From Marinobacterium lutimaris (GTDB lineage: Bacteria; Pseudomonadota; Gammaproteobacteria; Pseudomonadales; Balneatricaceae), in contig NZ_FNVQ01000003.1 of assembly GCF_900108065.1 (NCBI RefSeq), positions 525,763-589,762 on the forward strand: DNA of 64,000 bases, given 5' to 3'. Position numbers and translations under genes: made by a program. The notes under the pieces are model-generated. The model saw only the letters and a list, made by a program, of their open reading frames with translations, did not search any database and was not told the DNA's origin. Below are positions 46,983 through 57,063 of this stretch, piece by piece. The first letter of the stretch is position 1. Every line of letters starts with the position of its first letter.

Positions 46983-49247
46983 CTAACCTCCCCGACGCTC
47001 GCGATGCACATCCATGACGTTCTGGATCTGGTTGATCTTGTCCATAACACGGCCAAGCATATCGAGCCGCGCTATCTCTATGGTCAGAGACAGTCGCGCC
47101 AGGTTGCTCTTGCGATCAGTGGCGGTGTTGGCGGCCAGCACATTGATATGCTCGTTGGCCAGCACCATCATCACATCACGCAGCAGGCCGGCACGGTCGA
47201 ACGCTTCGATGGAAACATCCACCGGATATGTCGTTGCGCGCTCCTCGCCCCAATCGACGCCGATCACCCGATCCGGCTCCTGATCCTTCAGCGCCAGCAG
47301 GTTGGAGCAGTCCTCACGATGGATGGAGACGCCACGACCCTGGGTGATATAACCCATGATCGGATCGCCAGGCACGGGCTTGCAGCAGGACGCCACCGTC
47401 GTCAGCAGGTTACCCACGCCGAGAATACTGACACCCTTACCGCCCTGGCGCGGCTCACTGATACCGCTACCGGGCAAGCCCAGATCCAGCTGCTGATCAT
47501 CTTTCTCATCACTCTCTACCTGCAGCTGGGCTGCATTGATGATCTGTGAAAGACGCAGGTCACCGGCACCCAACGCCGCATACATATCTTCAGGCTGTTT
47601 GTACTGCAGCTTGCGCGACACCTCGGCCATATCGATCTGATGGCTGTCCAGCGCCAACCGGCGCAGTTCGCGCTGCACGATCTCACGCCCGGCGTCGGCA
47701 TTCTGATCCTTCGCCTGTAGCTTGAACCAGTGAGCGACCTTGGCGCGTGCCCGCGAGGTATTAACATAGCCCAGGTTTGCATTGAGCCAGTCGCGGCGCG
47801 GACGCTCCTCACCGGTCAACACTTCGACCTGATCGCCGGTCTTGAGCGGACGGTTCAGCGGTACGATACGACCGTTGATGCGCGCTCCGCGGCAGCGGTG
47901 ACCGATTTCGGTATGTACCCGGTAAGCAAAATCCACCGGGGTTGCGCCGCTCGGCAGGTCAACCACGTGACCTTCCGGTGTAAATACGTAAACACGATCC
48001 TGCACGGCGTCGCCACGCAGCATGTCACTGAGTTCTTCGCTGCCACCCAGCTCGTCATGCCACTCGAGCACCTGTCGCAGCCAGGAAATCTTCTCTTCGT
48101 AGCCATCGCGTCGGGCTTTGGTATCCGTGCCCTTGTAAAGGTGGTGAGCACAGACGCCAAGCTCCGCCTCTTCATGCATGCTGAAGGTTCGGATCTGGAT
48201 CTCTAGCACCTTCCCTTCCGGGCCAAATACCGCGGTGTGCAGTGAGCGGTAACCGTTAGGCTTGGGCGAGGCGATATAGTCGTCGAATTCGTGAGCGATA
48301 TTGCGCCAGAGGCCGTGAACGATACCCAGCACGGTGTAGCAGTCGCGAATTTCCGGTACCAGGATTCGTACCGCGCGCACATCGTAAACCTGGCTGAATT
48401 CGATGTTCTTGCGCTGCATTTTGCGCCAGATACTGTAGATATGCTTGGCGCGGCCCATCACCTCACCATCGATGGCGGCGTCCTTGAGACGATCGCGCAG
48501 CATCTCTACCACTTCATTGATGTAGAGCTGACGGTCGAGACGCTTCTCATCGAGCAGCTGGGCGATGTGCTTGTAGTCGTTGGGCTTGAGATAGCGGAAA
48601 GAGAGGTCTTCAAGTTCCCACTTGATATGGCCTATCCCCAAGCGGTGAGCCAGGGGCGCGTAGATATCGAAGACTTCACGCGCCACCAGGTAGCGCTTCT
48701 TGCGAGAACCATCCTTGACGCTACGGATAGCACAGGTACGTTCGGCAATTTTGATCAGCGCGACGCGCACATCGTCGATCATCGCCACCAGCATTTTGCG
48801 CAGGTTATCCACCTGCGCAACACCGGTGCCGAGCACATTATCGACGCTGCGGGGGTTTTTCAGTGATCCGATGGCGGCCATCTGCAGCACACCTTCGATC
48901 AGATCGGCGATTACCTGGCCAAAACGCTCACGCACGGTTTTGATGTCGAGCTTGGCTTCACGCACGGAACGGTAGAGGATCGCCGCCACCAGCGTTTCCT
49001 GATCCTGATACAACTCCGCCAGAATCTGCGCCATCTCGAGGCCGGTAAGGAAGCTGCCTGCCGTGCTCTCGCTCCAGCTGTCTTCTTCCTCCGGCACATC
49101 CTCATAAGCCTTGCGCGCCAGCTCACAGGCGCTCCGAACCTGGTCCAGATCGGAAAGCGGCACCAGCTCCTGCAGCCTTTCGAGCCACAGTTCCAGATCT
49201 ACACTGCCATCTTCCCTTACCGGGTGGTCTTCTCGAACTTTTACCAT
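46983..49247 (-). CDS. relA: GTP pyrophosphokinase RelA ((p)ppGpp synthetase I)
   Basis: 754 residues. The N-terminal pseudo-hydrolase domain lacks the catalytic HD pair: the motif region reads AAILYRSVREAKLDI, as in other gammaproteobacterial RelA, so it should synthesise but not degrade. The synthetase domain (YDVRAVRILVPEIRDCYTVLG; SPKPNGYRSLHTAVFGPEG) is intact. TGS (VYVFTPEGHVVDLPSGATPVDFAY), zinc-finger and C-terminal ACT domains follow. It binds stalled ribosomes during amino acid starvation. Upstream of mazG. Confidence 0.96.
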   Translation of the reverse strand: MVKVREDHPVREDGSVDLELWLERLQELVPLSDLDQVRSACELARKAYEDVPEEEDSWSESTAGSFLTGLEMAQILAELYQDQETLVAAILYRSVREAKLDIKTVRERFGQVIADLIEGVLQMAAIGSLKNPRSVDNVLGTGVAQVDNLRKMLVAMIDDVRVALIKIAERTCAIRSVKDGSRKKRYLVAREVFDIYAPLAHRLGIGHIKWELEDLSFRYLKPNDYKHIAQLLDEKRLDRQLYINEVVEMLRDRLKDAAIDGEVMGRAKHIYSIWRKMQRKNIEFSQVYDVRAVRILVPEIRDCYTVLGIVHGLWRNIAHEFDDYIASPKPNGYRSLHTAVFGPEGKVLEIQIRTFSMHEEAELGVCAHHLYKGTDTKARRDGYEEKISWLRQVLEWHDELGGSEELSDMLRGDAVQDRVYVFTPEGHVVDLPSGATPVDFAYRVHTEIGHRCRGARINGRIVPLNRPLKTGDQVEVLTGEERPRRDWLNANLGYVNTSRARAKVAHWFKLQAKDQNADAGREIVQRELRRLALDSHQIDMAEVSRKLQYKQPEDMYAALGAGDLRLSQIINAAQLQVESDEKDDQQLDLGLPGSGISEPRQGGKGVSILGVGNLLTTVASCCKPVPGDPIMGYITQGRGVSIHREDCSNLLALKDQEPDRVIGVDWGEERATTYPVDVSIEAFDRAGLLRDVMMVLANEHINVLAANTATDRKSNLARLSLTIEIARLDMLGRVMDKINQIQNVMDVHRERRGG

Positions 49248-49462
49248 GGAGTTACACCACTCCCGTCACTCGCTGCTGCCGCCCGCCCGGACCTTAGCGA
49301 ACCCTCCCCATACAGGGGCAAGGCTCAAGCTCAAGGCCTGGCGGATGCGATGAACATCCCACACTTCCAGGACAGACTACCGGGCCGGCCCCTTGGCCGG
49401 CGGCGCTATTCTAATCGTTCGGGCGGTCTGACGCGAGTCGACCCGTGGCGACGGCCTGTGCG

Positions 49463-50359
49463 TCAGGGGTTATAAACACCGGTCGAGAGGTAACGATCAC
49501 CGCGGTCACAGATGATGCAGACGATGGTCGCGCCCTCCACCTGCTCTGCCAGTCGCAGCGCTCCAGCCACTGCTCCACCGGAGCTGACACCGCAGAAGAT
49601 ACCTTCGCGTCGTGCCAGTTCCCGCATGCAGTTTTCGGCATCGGTCTGGGAGATATCCACCACGCGGTCTACCCTTGCGGCCTCGTAAATACTTGGCAGG
49701 TAGGCCTCTGGCCAGCGCCGGATCCCAGGAATCTGGGAACCTTCCTGAGGCTGAAGACCCACAATTTCTATCTCTGGATTCATCTCTTTAAGAAAACGGG
49801 ATGTGCCCATGATGGTGCCGGTGGTACCCATGGAGCTGACAAAGTGGGTGATCGTCCCCTGTGTCTGCTCCCAGAGCTCCGGACCGGTGGTGCGGTAATG
49901 AGCTTCGGGGTTATCGGGATTGGAGAACTGGTCCAGTACCCGACCTTCACCGGCCGCCTGCATCTCCAGCGCCAGGTCACGAGCACGCTCCATCCCTTCA
50001 GCCTTGGTAACCTGAATGAGTTCAGCACCGTACGCAGTCATCGCCGCCTTACGCTCTTCACTCATGTTATCGGGCATGATCAGCTTCATGCGGTAACCCT
50101 TGATCGCTGCGGCCATCGCCAGGGCGATACCGGTATTACCGGATGTCGCTTCGATCAGCGTACCGCCCGGCTTTATCTCGCCACGGGCCTCCGCCAGAGT
50201 GATCATGCTCAGGGCTGGACGATCCTTTACCGACCCCGCCGGGTTATTGCCCTCGAGCTTACAGAGAATCAGGTTATCATTAGGCGCCTGGATACGCTGC
50301 AGACGCACCAACGGCGTGTGGCCGACACAGTCGGCAATCGTAGGATATTGCACAGACAT
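49463..50359 (-). CDS. cysM: Cysteine synthase B
   Basis: 298 residues from ATG 50359 (MSVQYPTIADCVGHTPLVRLQ); the frame extends much further upstream but without homology. GNNPAGSVKDRPALSMI holds the PLP Lys, and SGNTGIALAMAAA is the substrate/phosphate loop. CysM makes cysteine from O-acetylserine and sulfide or thiosulfate. In pseudomonads rlmD usually lies between cysM and relA; here only a 215-base gap with a GC-rich hairpin (49384-49401) is found. Confidence 0.95.
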   Translation of the reverse strand: MSVQYPTIADCVGHTPLVRLQRIQAPNDNLILCKLEGNNPAGSVKDRPALSMITLAEARGEIKPGGTLIEATSGNTGIALAMAAAIKGYRMKLIMPDNMSEERKAAMTAYGAELIQVTKAEGMERARDLALEMQAAGEGRVLDQFSNPDNPEAHYRTTGPELWEQTQGTITHFVSSMGTTGTIMGTSRFLKEMNPEIEIVGLQPQEGSQIPGIRRWPEAYLPSIYEAARVDRVVDISQTDAENCMRELARREGIFCGVSSGGAVAGALRLAEQVEGATIVCIICDRGDRYLSTGVYNP

Positions 50360-50462
50360 TTTATGATCCGGGAAGAGGTTGTAATATCTAAATGGAATAA
50401 AGGCGGGGGATTTTATTCCGCATATACCGGATAATATCAAGCACACGTCGGAATGGACAGCC

Positions 50463-50837
50463 TCAGCCCTCCGCGATAACCGTTGCCACCACGTAATGGC
50501 GCTCATCGCTGTAGGAGAGGTGCCAGTGCTTGATACCACGACTGATCGCAATCTCTGCAGCGGTATCACAAAAATTGAGCAGTGGCCGGCCAAGGCTATC
50601 CTTGGTAATCGTCACATGCTGCCAGCCAACGCCTCGACCTATACCAGTGCCCAACGCCTTGACCGCCGCTTCCTTAGCGGCAAAACGCTTGGCGAGAAAC
50701 CGGGCCGGTTCTTGGGCCTGTTCAAACAGATCGTATTCCTCGGCGGTAAGAATACGGCGCGCCAGGGTAGCGCGCCGGCTGAGAGCAGCCTCGATTCGGG
50801 CCACCTCGCAGATATCGGTGCCAAGCCCCAGGATCAT
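50463..50837 (-). CDS. acpS: Holo-[acyl-carrier-protein] synthase
   Basis: 124 residues. N-terminal [15 protein letters not shown] and central [22 protein letters not shown] are the AcpS Mg/CoA-binding motifs. It transfers 4'-phosphopantetheine to ACP. It overlaps pdxJ by 4 bases and is the last gene of the long rpoE-to-acpS cluster, the usual pdxJ-acpS arrangement. Confidence 0.96.
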   Translation of the reverse strand: MILGLGTDICEVARIEAALSRRATLARRILTAEEYDLFEQAQEPARFLAKRFAAKEAAVKALGTGIGRGVGWQHVTITKDSLGRPLLNFCDTAAEIAISRGIKHWHLSYSDERHYVVATVIAEG

Positions 50838-51604
50838 CGACGAATGGCGTCCCTGCGCTCCTGCACACGCTGTTGAGCATTCAGCATCAGCTCACGCATC
50901 TCGACCACCGCCTGTTTGAGACCCACAAACATCGCATGGGCGATCAGTCCGTGGCCGATATTCAGCTCATGCAGCTCCGGAATTTCCGCGACCGGCTCTA
51001 CATTGTGGTAATGCAAACCGTGTCCTGCGTTCACCACCAGGCCGAGATCACGGGCGCGGCGCGCCGCCTGCTTGATCCGCTCAAGTTCAGCATTCTGGCG
51101 ACTCGGTTCAGCATCAGCATAAGCACCGGTATGCAGCTCTATCACCGGAGCCTGGCAACGGGCGGCGGCTTCAATCTGGGTGGTATCCGGGTCGATAAAC
51201 AGGGAAACCTCGCAACCAGCCTTGGCCAGTCGCTGGCAAGCCGCCAATACGGCTTCAAAATTACCCGCTACGTCCAGACCTCCTTCGGTGGTGAGCTCTT
51301 CACGCTTTTCCGGCACCAGGCAAACATGGGCAGGGCGAATCTCTTCGGCAAACGCGAGCATCTCTTCGGTCACGGCCATTTCGAGGTTCATACGTGTGTT
51401 CAGCACCTCGGCCAGCAGGCGAACATCCCGCTCCTGAATATGGCGACGATCTTCGCGCAGATGCACGGTGATACCATCTGCCCCAGCCTCTTCGGCCAGC
51501 AACGCCGCATGAACCGGATCAGGATAACGGGTACCGCGCGCCTGACGCAGGGTAGCGATATGATCGATGTTAACGCCAAGAAGCAGACGATTTGGATCTA
51601 CCAC
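50834..51604 (-). CDS. pdxJ: Pyridoxine 5'-phosphate synthase
   Basis: 256 residues. [23 protein letters not shown] at the start and [19 protein letters not shown] are PdxJ signatures; the [17 protein letters not shown] block binds phosphate. It makes pyridoxine 5'-phosphate from deoxyxylulose phosphate and 3-amino-2-oxopropyl phosphate. It lies between recO (10 bases upstream) and acpS (4-base overlap). Confidence 0.97.
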   Translation of the reverse strand: MVDPNRLLLGVNIDHIATLRQARGTRYPDPVHAALLAEEAGADGITVHLREDRRHIQERDVRLLAEVLNTRMNLEMAVTEEMLAFAEEIRPAHVCLVPEKREELTTEGGLDVAGNFEAVLAACQRLAKAGCEVSLFIDPDTTQIEAAARCQAPVIELHTGAYADAEPSRQNAELERIKQAARRARDLGLVVNAGHGLHYHNVEPVAEIPELHELNIGHGLIAHAMFVGLKQAVVEMRELMLNAQQRVQERRDAIRR

Positions 51605-51614
51605 GGTTTACTCC

Positions 51615-52304
51615 TTAATTCTTTGACACTACCGCTTTGGAAAACAGCAGCCGGCTGTTGAGGGGACGATCCCCAAGCAGTTCACCCAGCACCTCACGCA
51701 TCAGCAGTTTCGCACTGCGGCGCACACCCGGATCACTATAGTCATCCTCCGCGATAGCACGCAGATGTGAGCCTGGATAGGCTGTGCCAGAGCGGCTGGG
51801 GATAAGCCCCTGCTCTGATTGATAAGTGTAGGAAAGCGCTGAATCCTTTACCGACAGGTCCAGCGAGAACCCCAGCTCCTCAAGTAACTGACGCTCAAAG
51901 GTGCGCAAAGCGCCCTCTATATCGTCACCGCTCTGCAGCTCATTGAGCACATAGCGGTAATAGAGGAACAAACGTGGACAGGGCTCCCCCGGCTGCAGCA
52001 AGCGTTGCAGCAGTTCGTTGACATATAGCCCGCAGAGCAGTGACCGCCCCGCCAGGGGCGGTGATATCTCGACGGTTTCGACCTGGCTCAGGTTTTTAAG
52101 CTCGTGTCTCCCCTGCCAGCCCAACTGTAAAGACTGGAAGGGCTGCAGCGAGGATCTAAGCCTGGCGCGGGGGCGCCGAGCGCCCTTCGCAACCGCACTG
52201 ATCAAGCCCTGTTCAAGAGTGAGTAGATCTACCAGTAGACTGGTTTCACGATAGGGCCGGCTGTGCAGAACATACCCGGCCGAAGCATCGACCCTTGGGC
52301 TCAT
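51615..52304 (-). CDS. recO: DNA repair protein RecO
   Basis: 229 residues. N-terminal OB-fold (ASAGYVLHSRPYRETSLLVDLLT; VAKGARRPRARLRSSLQPFQ) followed by a helical C-terminal region. RecO anneals DNA and loads RecA with RecR. Its start codon overlaps the era stop by one base, consistent with the conserved rnc-era-recO order. Confidence 0.94.
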   Translation of the reverse strand: MSPRVDASAGYVLHSRPYRETSLLVDLLTLEQGLISAVAKGARRPRARLRSSLQPFQSLQLGWQGRHELKNLSQVETVEISPPLAGRSLLCGLYVNELLQRLLQPGEPCPRLFLYYRYVLNELQSGDDIEGALRTFERQLLEELGFSLDLSVKDSALSYTYQSEQGLIPSRSGTAYPGSHLRAIAEDDYSDPGVRRSAKLLMREVLGELLGDRPLNSRLLFSKAVVSKN

Positions 52305-53230
52305 TATTCATGCCTGTAGCCAAGGCTCTGCAGTGCACGCTCGCTATCTGCCCAGCCCCGCTTCACCTTAACCCAGAGATTCAGCATCACCTTGGTATCG
52401 AACATCCGCTCCATATCGAGGCGGGCATCACGGCCAATCACCTTGATAACGGCACCCTTGTCACCTATAACGATCTTCTTCTGTCCTTCACGCTCGACCA
52501 GGATCAAGGCGCTGATAGTCAGCAGTCCCTCTTCGAACTTGAACTCCTCGATCTCGACCGCGGTACCGTACGGCACCTCTTCACCCAGGTTACGCATCAG
52601 CTTTTCGCGCACCAGCTCGGCAGCCACAAAGCGTGAGCTACGGTCAGTGATCTGATCCTCAGGGTACATATGCACACCGGCAGGGATATACCTGGCCACA
52701 GTCTCTTCGAGCTGATCGACGTTATGTCCCTTTTCCGCTGAGATAGGGATGATTTCGGCAAAGGAGAGCTTGTTCGACAGCTCTTCGAGCTGCGGCAAAA
52801 GCGATGCCTTATCCTTGAGCAGATCAACCTTATTGACCGCCAGAATCACAGGGCAACGGACATGCCGCAGTTTTTCCAGCACCGCTTCGTCCTCTTCGGT
52901 CCAGGCGGTTCTGTCCACCAGGAACACAACGAGATCCACATGACGCAACGCCTCGCTGGCGGCACGGTTCATATAGCGGTTCAGCGCTTTGCCCCGTTCG
53001 TCGATATGCAGTCCCGGCGTATCCACATAGACTACCTGCATGCCATTCTCGGTTTTGATACCGAGAATCTGGTGACGGGTGGTCTGCGGTTTTTTCGAGG
53101 TAATGCTGAGCTTCTGACCCAGAATCCGGTTCATCAGCGTGGACTTACCGACGTTTGGACGCCCTACGATGGTGACGTAACCACAACGAGTTTCGCCTTC
53201 TTCCGGCAGTTGATCGATCTGGTCGTTCAT
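52304..53230 (-). CDS. era: GTPase Era
   Basis: 308 residues. GTPase domain with [14 protein letters not shown] (G1), DTPGLH (G3) and NKVDLL (G4). The C-terminal KH domain includes [19 protein letters not shown], which binds 16S rRNA 3' end. It is needed for 30S assembly. It overlaps rnc by 4 bases, giving coupled expression. Confidence 0.97.
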   Translation of the reverse strand: MNDQIDQLPEEGETRCGYVTIVGRPNVGKSTLMNRILGQKLSITSKKPQTTRHQILGIKTENGMQVVYVDTPGLHIDERGKALNRYMNRAASEALRHVDLVVFLVDRTAWTEEDEAVLEKLRHVRCPVILAVNKVDLLKDKASLLPQLEELSNKLSFAEIIPISAEKGHNVDQLEETVARYIPAGVHMYPEDQITDRSSRFVAAELVREKLMRNLGEEVPYGTAVEIEEFKFEEGLLTISALILVEREGQKKIVIGDKGAVIKVIGRDARLDMERMFDTKVMLNLWVKVKRGWADSERALQSLGYRHE

Positions 53231-53916
53231 GATTTTTCTCCAGACAGGTTGAGCGACTCAAGCGCTGCGCGGGCCGCCTCCTGTTCCGCCTGGCGGCGGC
53301 TGTTGCCAACCCCTTCGGTGGGTTCGTTCAGCATCGCCACATCACAGCGGATATGGAAGGTCTGTGCATGTGCCTCACCCTCTACGGAGAGTAGCTCATA
53401 CTTCGGCAGACTTTCCCTACGTGACTGCAGAAACTCCTGCAGCCGAGTCTTGGAGTCTTTCAGGCTTTCGTTCAGATCCAGCGAATCCAAACGCCCCTGA
53501 AACCAACCGAGGATAAACGGACGGACCCTGTCCATATCGGTATCCAGATAGATGGCGCCGATAATCGCCTCAACCGCATCAGCCAGGATGGAATCACGGC
53601 GAAAACCGCCACTTTTCAACTCGCCGGAGCCGAGCCTCAGATAGTCGCCAATCCCCAACTCACGGGCGATCTCAGAGAGGGTCTCGCCTTTTACTAAACG
53701 CGCACGCAAACGGCTCATCTGTCCCTCGCGGGCTGCCGGAAACTTAGCGTAAAGCGCCTCGGCTATAACGAAATTAAGAATGGAATCCCCCAGGAACTCC
53801 AGACGTTCGTTGTTGCGTTTACCGCAGCTGCGATGGGTCAGCGCCAGTTCAAACAGGCTGGCGTCGGAAAAATCATGGCCCAGACGTCGGGCAAGTTCGG
53901 AAATAGGTTTAATCAA
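53227..53916 (-). CDS. rnc: Ribonuclease III
   Basis: 229 residues. The RNase III signature [20 protein letters not shown] is intact with its acidic residues, followed by a C-terminal double-stranded RNA-binding domain ([40 protein letters not shown]). It processes rRNA and structured mRNA. Overlaps both neighbours by 4 bases. Confidence 0.97.
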   Translation of the reverse strand: MIKPISELARRLGHDFSDASLFELALTHRSCGKRNNERLEFLGDSILNFVIAEALYAKFPAAREGQMSRLRARLVKGETLSEIARELGIGDYLRLGSGELKSGGFRRDSILADAVEAIIGAIYLDTDMDRVRPFILGWFQGRLDSLDLNESLKDSKTRLQEFLQSRRESLPKYELLSVEGEAHAQTFHIRCDVAMLNEPTEGVGNSRRQAEQEAARAALESLNLSGEKS

Positions 53917-54305
53917 GGCTTTCTGGCTTCAAAGTGCTCTTCAAAATTAATCACCGCGTCTACGTTGTAGAACATCGGTACACGGCGCTCATATTTAAGG
54001 TCGAAATAGATGATGCCTTCTTCAAGCTTGAGCGTTAGATCTTCACGTTCGGGCAGGCGCACCTGATTGATATGAAAGCGTTTATTAATATCGCTACGAA
54101 TCTCAGGCAAGGGTTTTCTCAACTCCTCCGGATCGAGCGAGATATCCTCAACTACCGACTTGATCGTCAGATGATCCCAATAGGGTGTATAGAGTTTGAA
54201 ACCAACGGTAAAAAAGATCCCCGCAACCATAATGACGATAAGACTCGCCAATATGGACGCACCTTCCTGCCTGGTTCTGCAAACGCTCATCCCGCTCTCC
54301 TTCAC
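53913..54305 (-). CDS. DUF4845 domain membrane protein
   Basis: 130 residues. N-terminal helix (about 15-35, [21 protein letters not shown]) then a small soluble domain ([40 protein letters not shown]). The family commonly sits between lepB and rnc in pseudomonads and relatives. Function unknown. Overlaps lepB and rnc by 4 bases each, so it is tightly coupled. Confidence 0.85.
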   Translation of the reverse strand: MKESGMSVCRTRQEGASILASLIVIMVAGIFFTVGFKLYTPYWDHLTIKSVVEDISLDPEELRKPLPEIRSDINKRFHINQVRLPEREDLTLKLEEGIIYFDLKYERRVPMFYNVDAVINFEEHFEARKP

Positions 54306-55114
54306 TTGATTGAACGAACCACACTGAAATCAGGAATGCTGAGTAACTCCTGCCAATGCATCCAGACAGCTACGGCCCGACCCACCAGCAGTTGTTCCGG
54401 TACGAAACCCCAGTAACGGCTGTCGTTACTGTTGTCCCGGTTGTCACCCATCACAAAATACTCACCTTCGGGCACTGTCCACTCGGCATTGAGCGTTGGA
54501 CGCTCCACGTCACGGTAGATCTCGTGCTCAACGTCACCGAGGGTCTCGTTAACCAGAAGTTTCTCCGGACGCCCCGGCGGCAGCTGGGCGACAAGCGCCT
54601 GCGGCTGAGCCTCGCCATTCACGTAAACAACCTTGTTGCGATAGGTCACCACATCTCCCGGCAACCCGACCACACGTTTGATGTAATTCACGCTTGGATT
54701 CTTCGGGTACTTGAAGACGACCACATCGCCTCGTTCCGGCTCATTAACGGGCAGAAACTTGGTATTTAGTACCGGCAGCCTCAGCCCGTAGTGAAACTTG
54801 TTAACCAGAATATAGTCGCCAATCTGCAATGTCGGCAGCATGGAGCCGGACGGGATCTTAAACGGCTCAAACAGAAAGGAGCGCAGTACCAGTACGATCA
54901 ACAGCACAGGGAACATCGATCGCGAGAGATCCGCCCAGCCGCTAGGCTGCATAACCAACTTACTGGCGGATTCGGGTAGTTCCCCACCCGCTTTCAACTC
55001 GGCATCCGCCAGTTTCGCTCTGCGCTTAGGTACGAAGACCAACACATCAAGCAGGTAAAGCAAGCCGGTCACTGCAGTAGCGACCACCAAAATCAAGGCA
55101 AAATCGAAGTTCAT
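54302..55114 (-). CDS. lepB: Signal peptidase I
   Basis: 270 residues. Two N-terminal membrane segments (about 5-29 and 65-84). The catalytic Ser is in PSGSMLPTL (Ser91) and the catalytic Lys in YIKRVVGLPGD (Lys146). GDNRDNSNDSRYWGFVP is the conserved box E. It removes signal peptides on the periplasmic face. It lies 8 bases after lepA. Confidence 0.97.
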   Translation of the reverse strand: MNFDFALILVVATAVTGLLYLLDVLVFVPKRRAKLADAELKAGGELPESASKLVMQPSGWADLSRSMFPVLLIVLVLRSFLFEPFKIPSGSMLPTLQIGDYILVNKFHYGLRLPVLNTKFLPVNEPERGDVVVFKYPKNPSVNYIKRVVGLPGDVVTYRNKVVYVNGEAQPQALVAQLPPGRPEKLLVNETLGDVEHEIYRDVERPTLNAEWTVPEGEYFVMGDNRDNSNDSRYWGFVPEQLLVGRAVAVWMHWQELLSIPDFSVVRSIK

Positions 55115-55122
55115 CCCAGCCC

Positions 55123-56922
55123 TCAGCTATCCACTTTAAGTACAGCCAGGAAGGCATCCTGCGGGATTTCAACCCGGCCCACCTGTTTCATCCGTTTTTT
55201 GCCCTCTTTCTGCTTGGCCAGCAGCTTTTTCTTACGGCTGACATCACCACCGTAGCATTTCGCCAGTACGTTCTTACGCAGCGCCTTTACCGTGGTGCGG
55301 GCGATAACCTTGCCACCCAATGCCGCCTGAATCGCCACATCGAACATCTGGCGTGGAATCAGCTCTTTCATCTTTTCACACAGAATACGACCTCTATAGG
55401 CAGCATTGTCCTTGTGCAGAATGACCGCCAGCGCATCAACCTTATCGCCGTTGATCAGGATATCCATACGCACCAACCTGGCCGCTTCAAAACGCTGGAA
55501 GTTATATTCCAGGGAGGCGTAGCCACGGCTGGCCGATTTGAGGCGGTCGAAGAAGTCCAGAACCACCTCAGCCATCGGCAGTTCGTAGGTCAACTGTACC
55601 TGCGAACCAACAAACTGCATGTTTTTCTGGACTCCGCGTTTCTCTACACAGAGCCCAATGACCTGACCGAGGTAATCCTGGGGCACCAGGATATTGGCCT
55701 GCACGATCGGTTCGCGCATTTCCCGGATAGCGCCGGGGTCTGGCAGTTTCGACGGGCTGTCGATATAGACCACTTCACCGCTTTGCAACTCGACCTCATA
55801 GACAACGGTCGGGGCTGTGGTGATCAGATCCAGATCATATTCTCGCTCCAGACGCTCCTGGATGATCTCCATATGGAGCATTCCCAAGAAGCCACAGCGG
55901 AAACCGAAGCCAAGGGCATCAGACGATTCCGGTTCAAAAAACAGGGATGCGTCGTTGAGGGTCAGCTTGTCGAGTGCTTCACGGAAGTCTTCATAGTCGT
56001 CGGCGCTGGTCGGGAATACCCCCGCATATACCTGCGGCTGTACCTTCTGAAAACCTGGCAGACGCTCAGTTTCGGGATATTTGGCATGAATCAGGGTGTC
56101 ACCCACAGGTGCACCGTGGATATCCTTGATACCCGCAACCACGAAACCAACCTCGCCAGCGCGCAGAACACCAGTTTCCTTACGCTTCGGCGTGAAGATA
56201 CCCACCATCTCGGCCTGGTGAGACTGACCGGTGGATTTCACGATGATTTTGTCTTTCCTGTTCAGGGTTCCCTGGGTCACTCGAACCAGTGAAACCACGC
56301 CCAGATAGTTATCGAACCAGGAATCTATGATCAACGCCTGTAGCGGTGCGTCCAGATCACCTTCAGGTGCGGGAATGGCTTTGATCAGCGCTTCGAGAAC
56401 ATCCTTGACCCCTTCCCCGGTTTTTGCCGAACAGGGAATGGCATGAGTAGCATCGATGCCGATCACTTCCTCGATCTCATGTTTGACGCGCTCAGGCTCA
56501 GCCTGGGGAAGGTCCATCTTGTTGAGAATGGGGAGGACTTCCAGCCCCTGCTCGATCGCTGTGTAGCAGTTGGCCACGGACTGAGCCTCGACGCCCTGTG
56601 CGGCATCAACGATCAGCAGGGCACCCTCGCAGGCGTAGAGAGAGCGTGACACCTCGTAGGAGAAATCCACGTGCCCGGGGGTATCGATAAAGTTCAGCTG
56701 GTAGGTCTTTCCGTCATCAGCCACATAATCCAGCGTGACGCTCTGCGCCTTGATGGTGATACCGCGCTCACGCTCAAGGTCCATGGAATCCAGGACCTGC
56801 TGTGCCATTTCCCGGTCAGACAGACCACCGCAGGTCTGGATCAGACGATCCGCCAGGGTGGATTTACCGTGGTCAATATGGGCGATGATCGAGAAGTTAC
56901 GTATATGGTCCAGCTTGCTCAC
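55123..56922 (-). CDS. lepA: Elongation factor 4 (LepA)
   Basis: 599 residues if started at GTG 56922 (reads [18 protein letters not shown]), which equals the E. coli length. A TTG at 56961 would add 13 residues without homology. GTPase domain ([30 protein letters not shown]), EF-G-like domains and the LepA-specific C-terminus ([18 protein letters not shown]). It back-translocates or aids initiation on ribosomes. A terminator separates it from mucD, so it likely has its own promoter. Confidence 0.95.
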   Translation of the reverse strand: MSKLDHIRNFSIIAHIDHGKSTLADRLIQTCGGLSDREMAQQVLDSMDLERERGITIKAQSVTLDYVADDGKTYQLNFIDTPGHVDFSYEVSRSLYACEGALLIVDAAQGVEAQSVANCYTAIEQGLEVLPILNKMDLPQAEPERVKHEIEEVIGIDATHAIPCSAKTGEGVKDVLEALIKAIPAPEGDLDAPLQALIIDSWFDNYLGVVSLVRVTQGTLNRKDKIIVKSTGQSHQAEMVGIFTPKRKETGVLRAGEVGFVVAGIKDIHGAPVGDTLIHAKYPETERLPGFQKVQPQVYAGVFPTSADDYEDFREALDKLTLNDASLFFEPESSDALGFGFRCGFLGMLHMEIIQERLEREYDLDLITTAPTVVYEVELQSGEVVYIDSPSKLPDPGAIREMREPIVQANILVPQDYLGQVIGLCVEKRGVQKNMQFVGSQVQLTYELPMAEVVLDFFDRLKSASRGYASLEYNFQRFEAARLVRMDILINGDKVDALAVILHKDNAAYRGRILCEKMKELIPRQMFDVAIQAALGGKVIARTTVKALRKNVLAKCYGGDVSRKKKLLAKQKEGKKRMKQVGRVEIPQDAFLAVLKVDS

Positions 56923-57030
56923 AATAGGGCTACTCGGTTCCAACTGAGGAGATACAAACAAAATTCAGAAGCGCAGCAGTGTACCGTATTTCCCTGGAGA
57001 CAGCATCTCTAGTACAAGGAGTACACAACG

Positions 57031-57053
57031 AAAAAAGGGGCTGAACGCCCCTT
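57031..57053 (-). terminator. Rho-independent terminator after mucD
   Basis: On the minus strand AAGGGGC (57053-57047 complement) pairs with GCCCCTT across a 5-base loop, and a T6 run follows. It lies between mucD and lepA and separates the stress-sigma operon from the lepA block. Confidence 0.9.
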
Positions 57054-57063
57054 GATATCTGGT

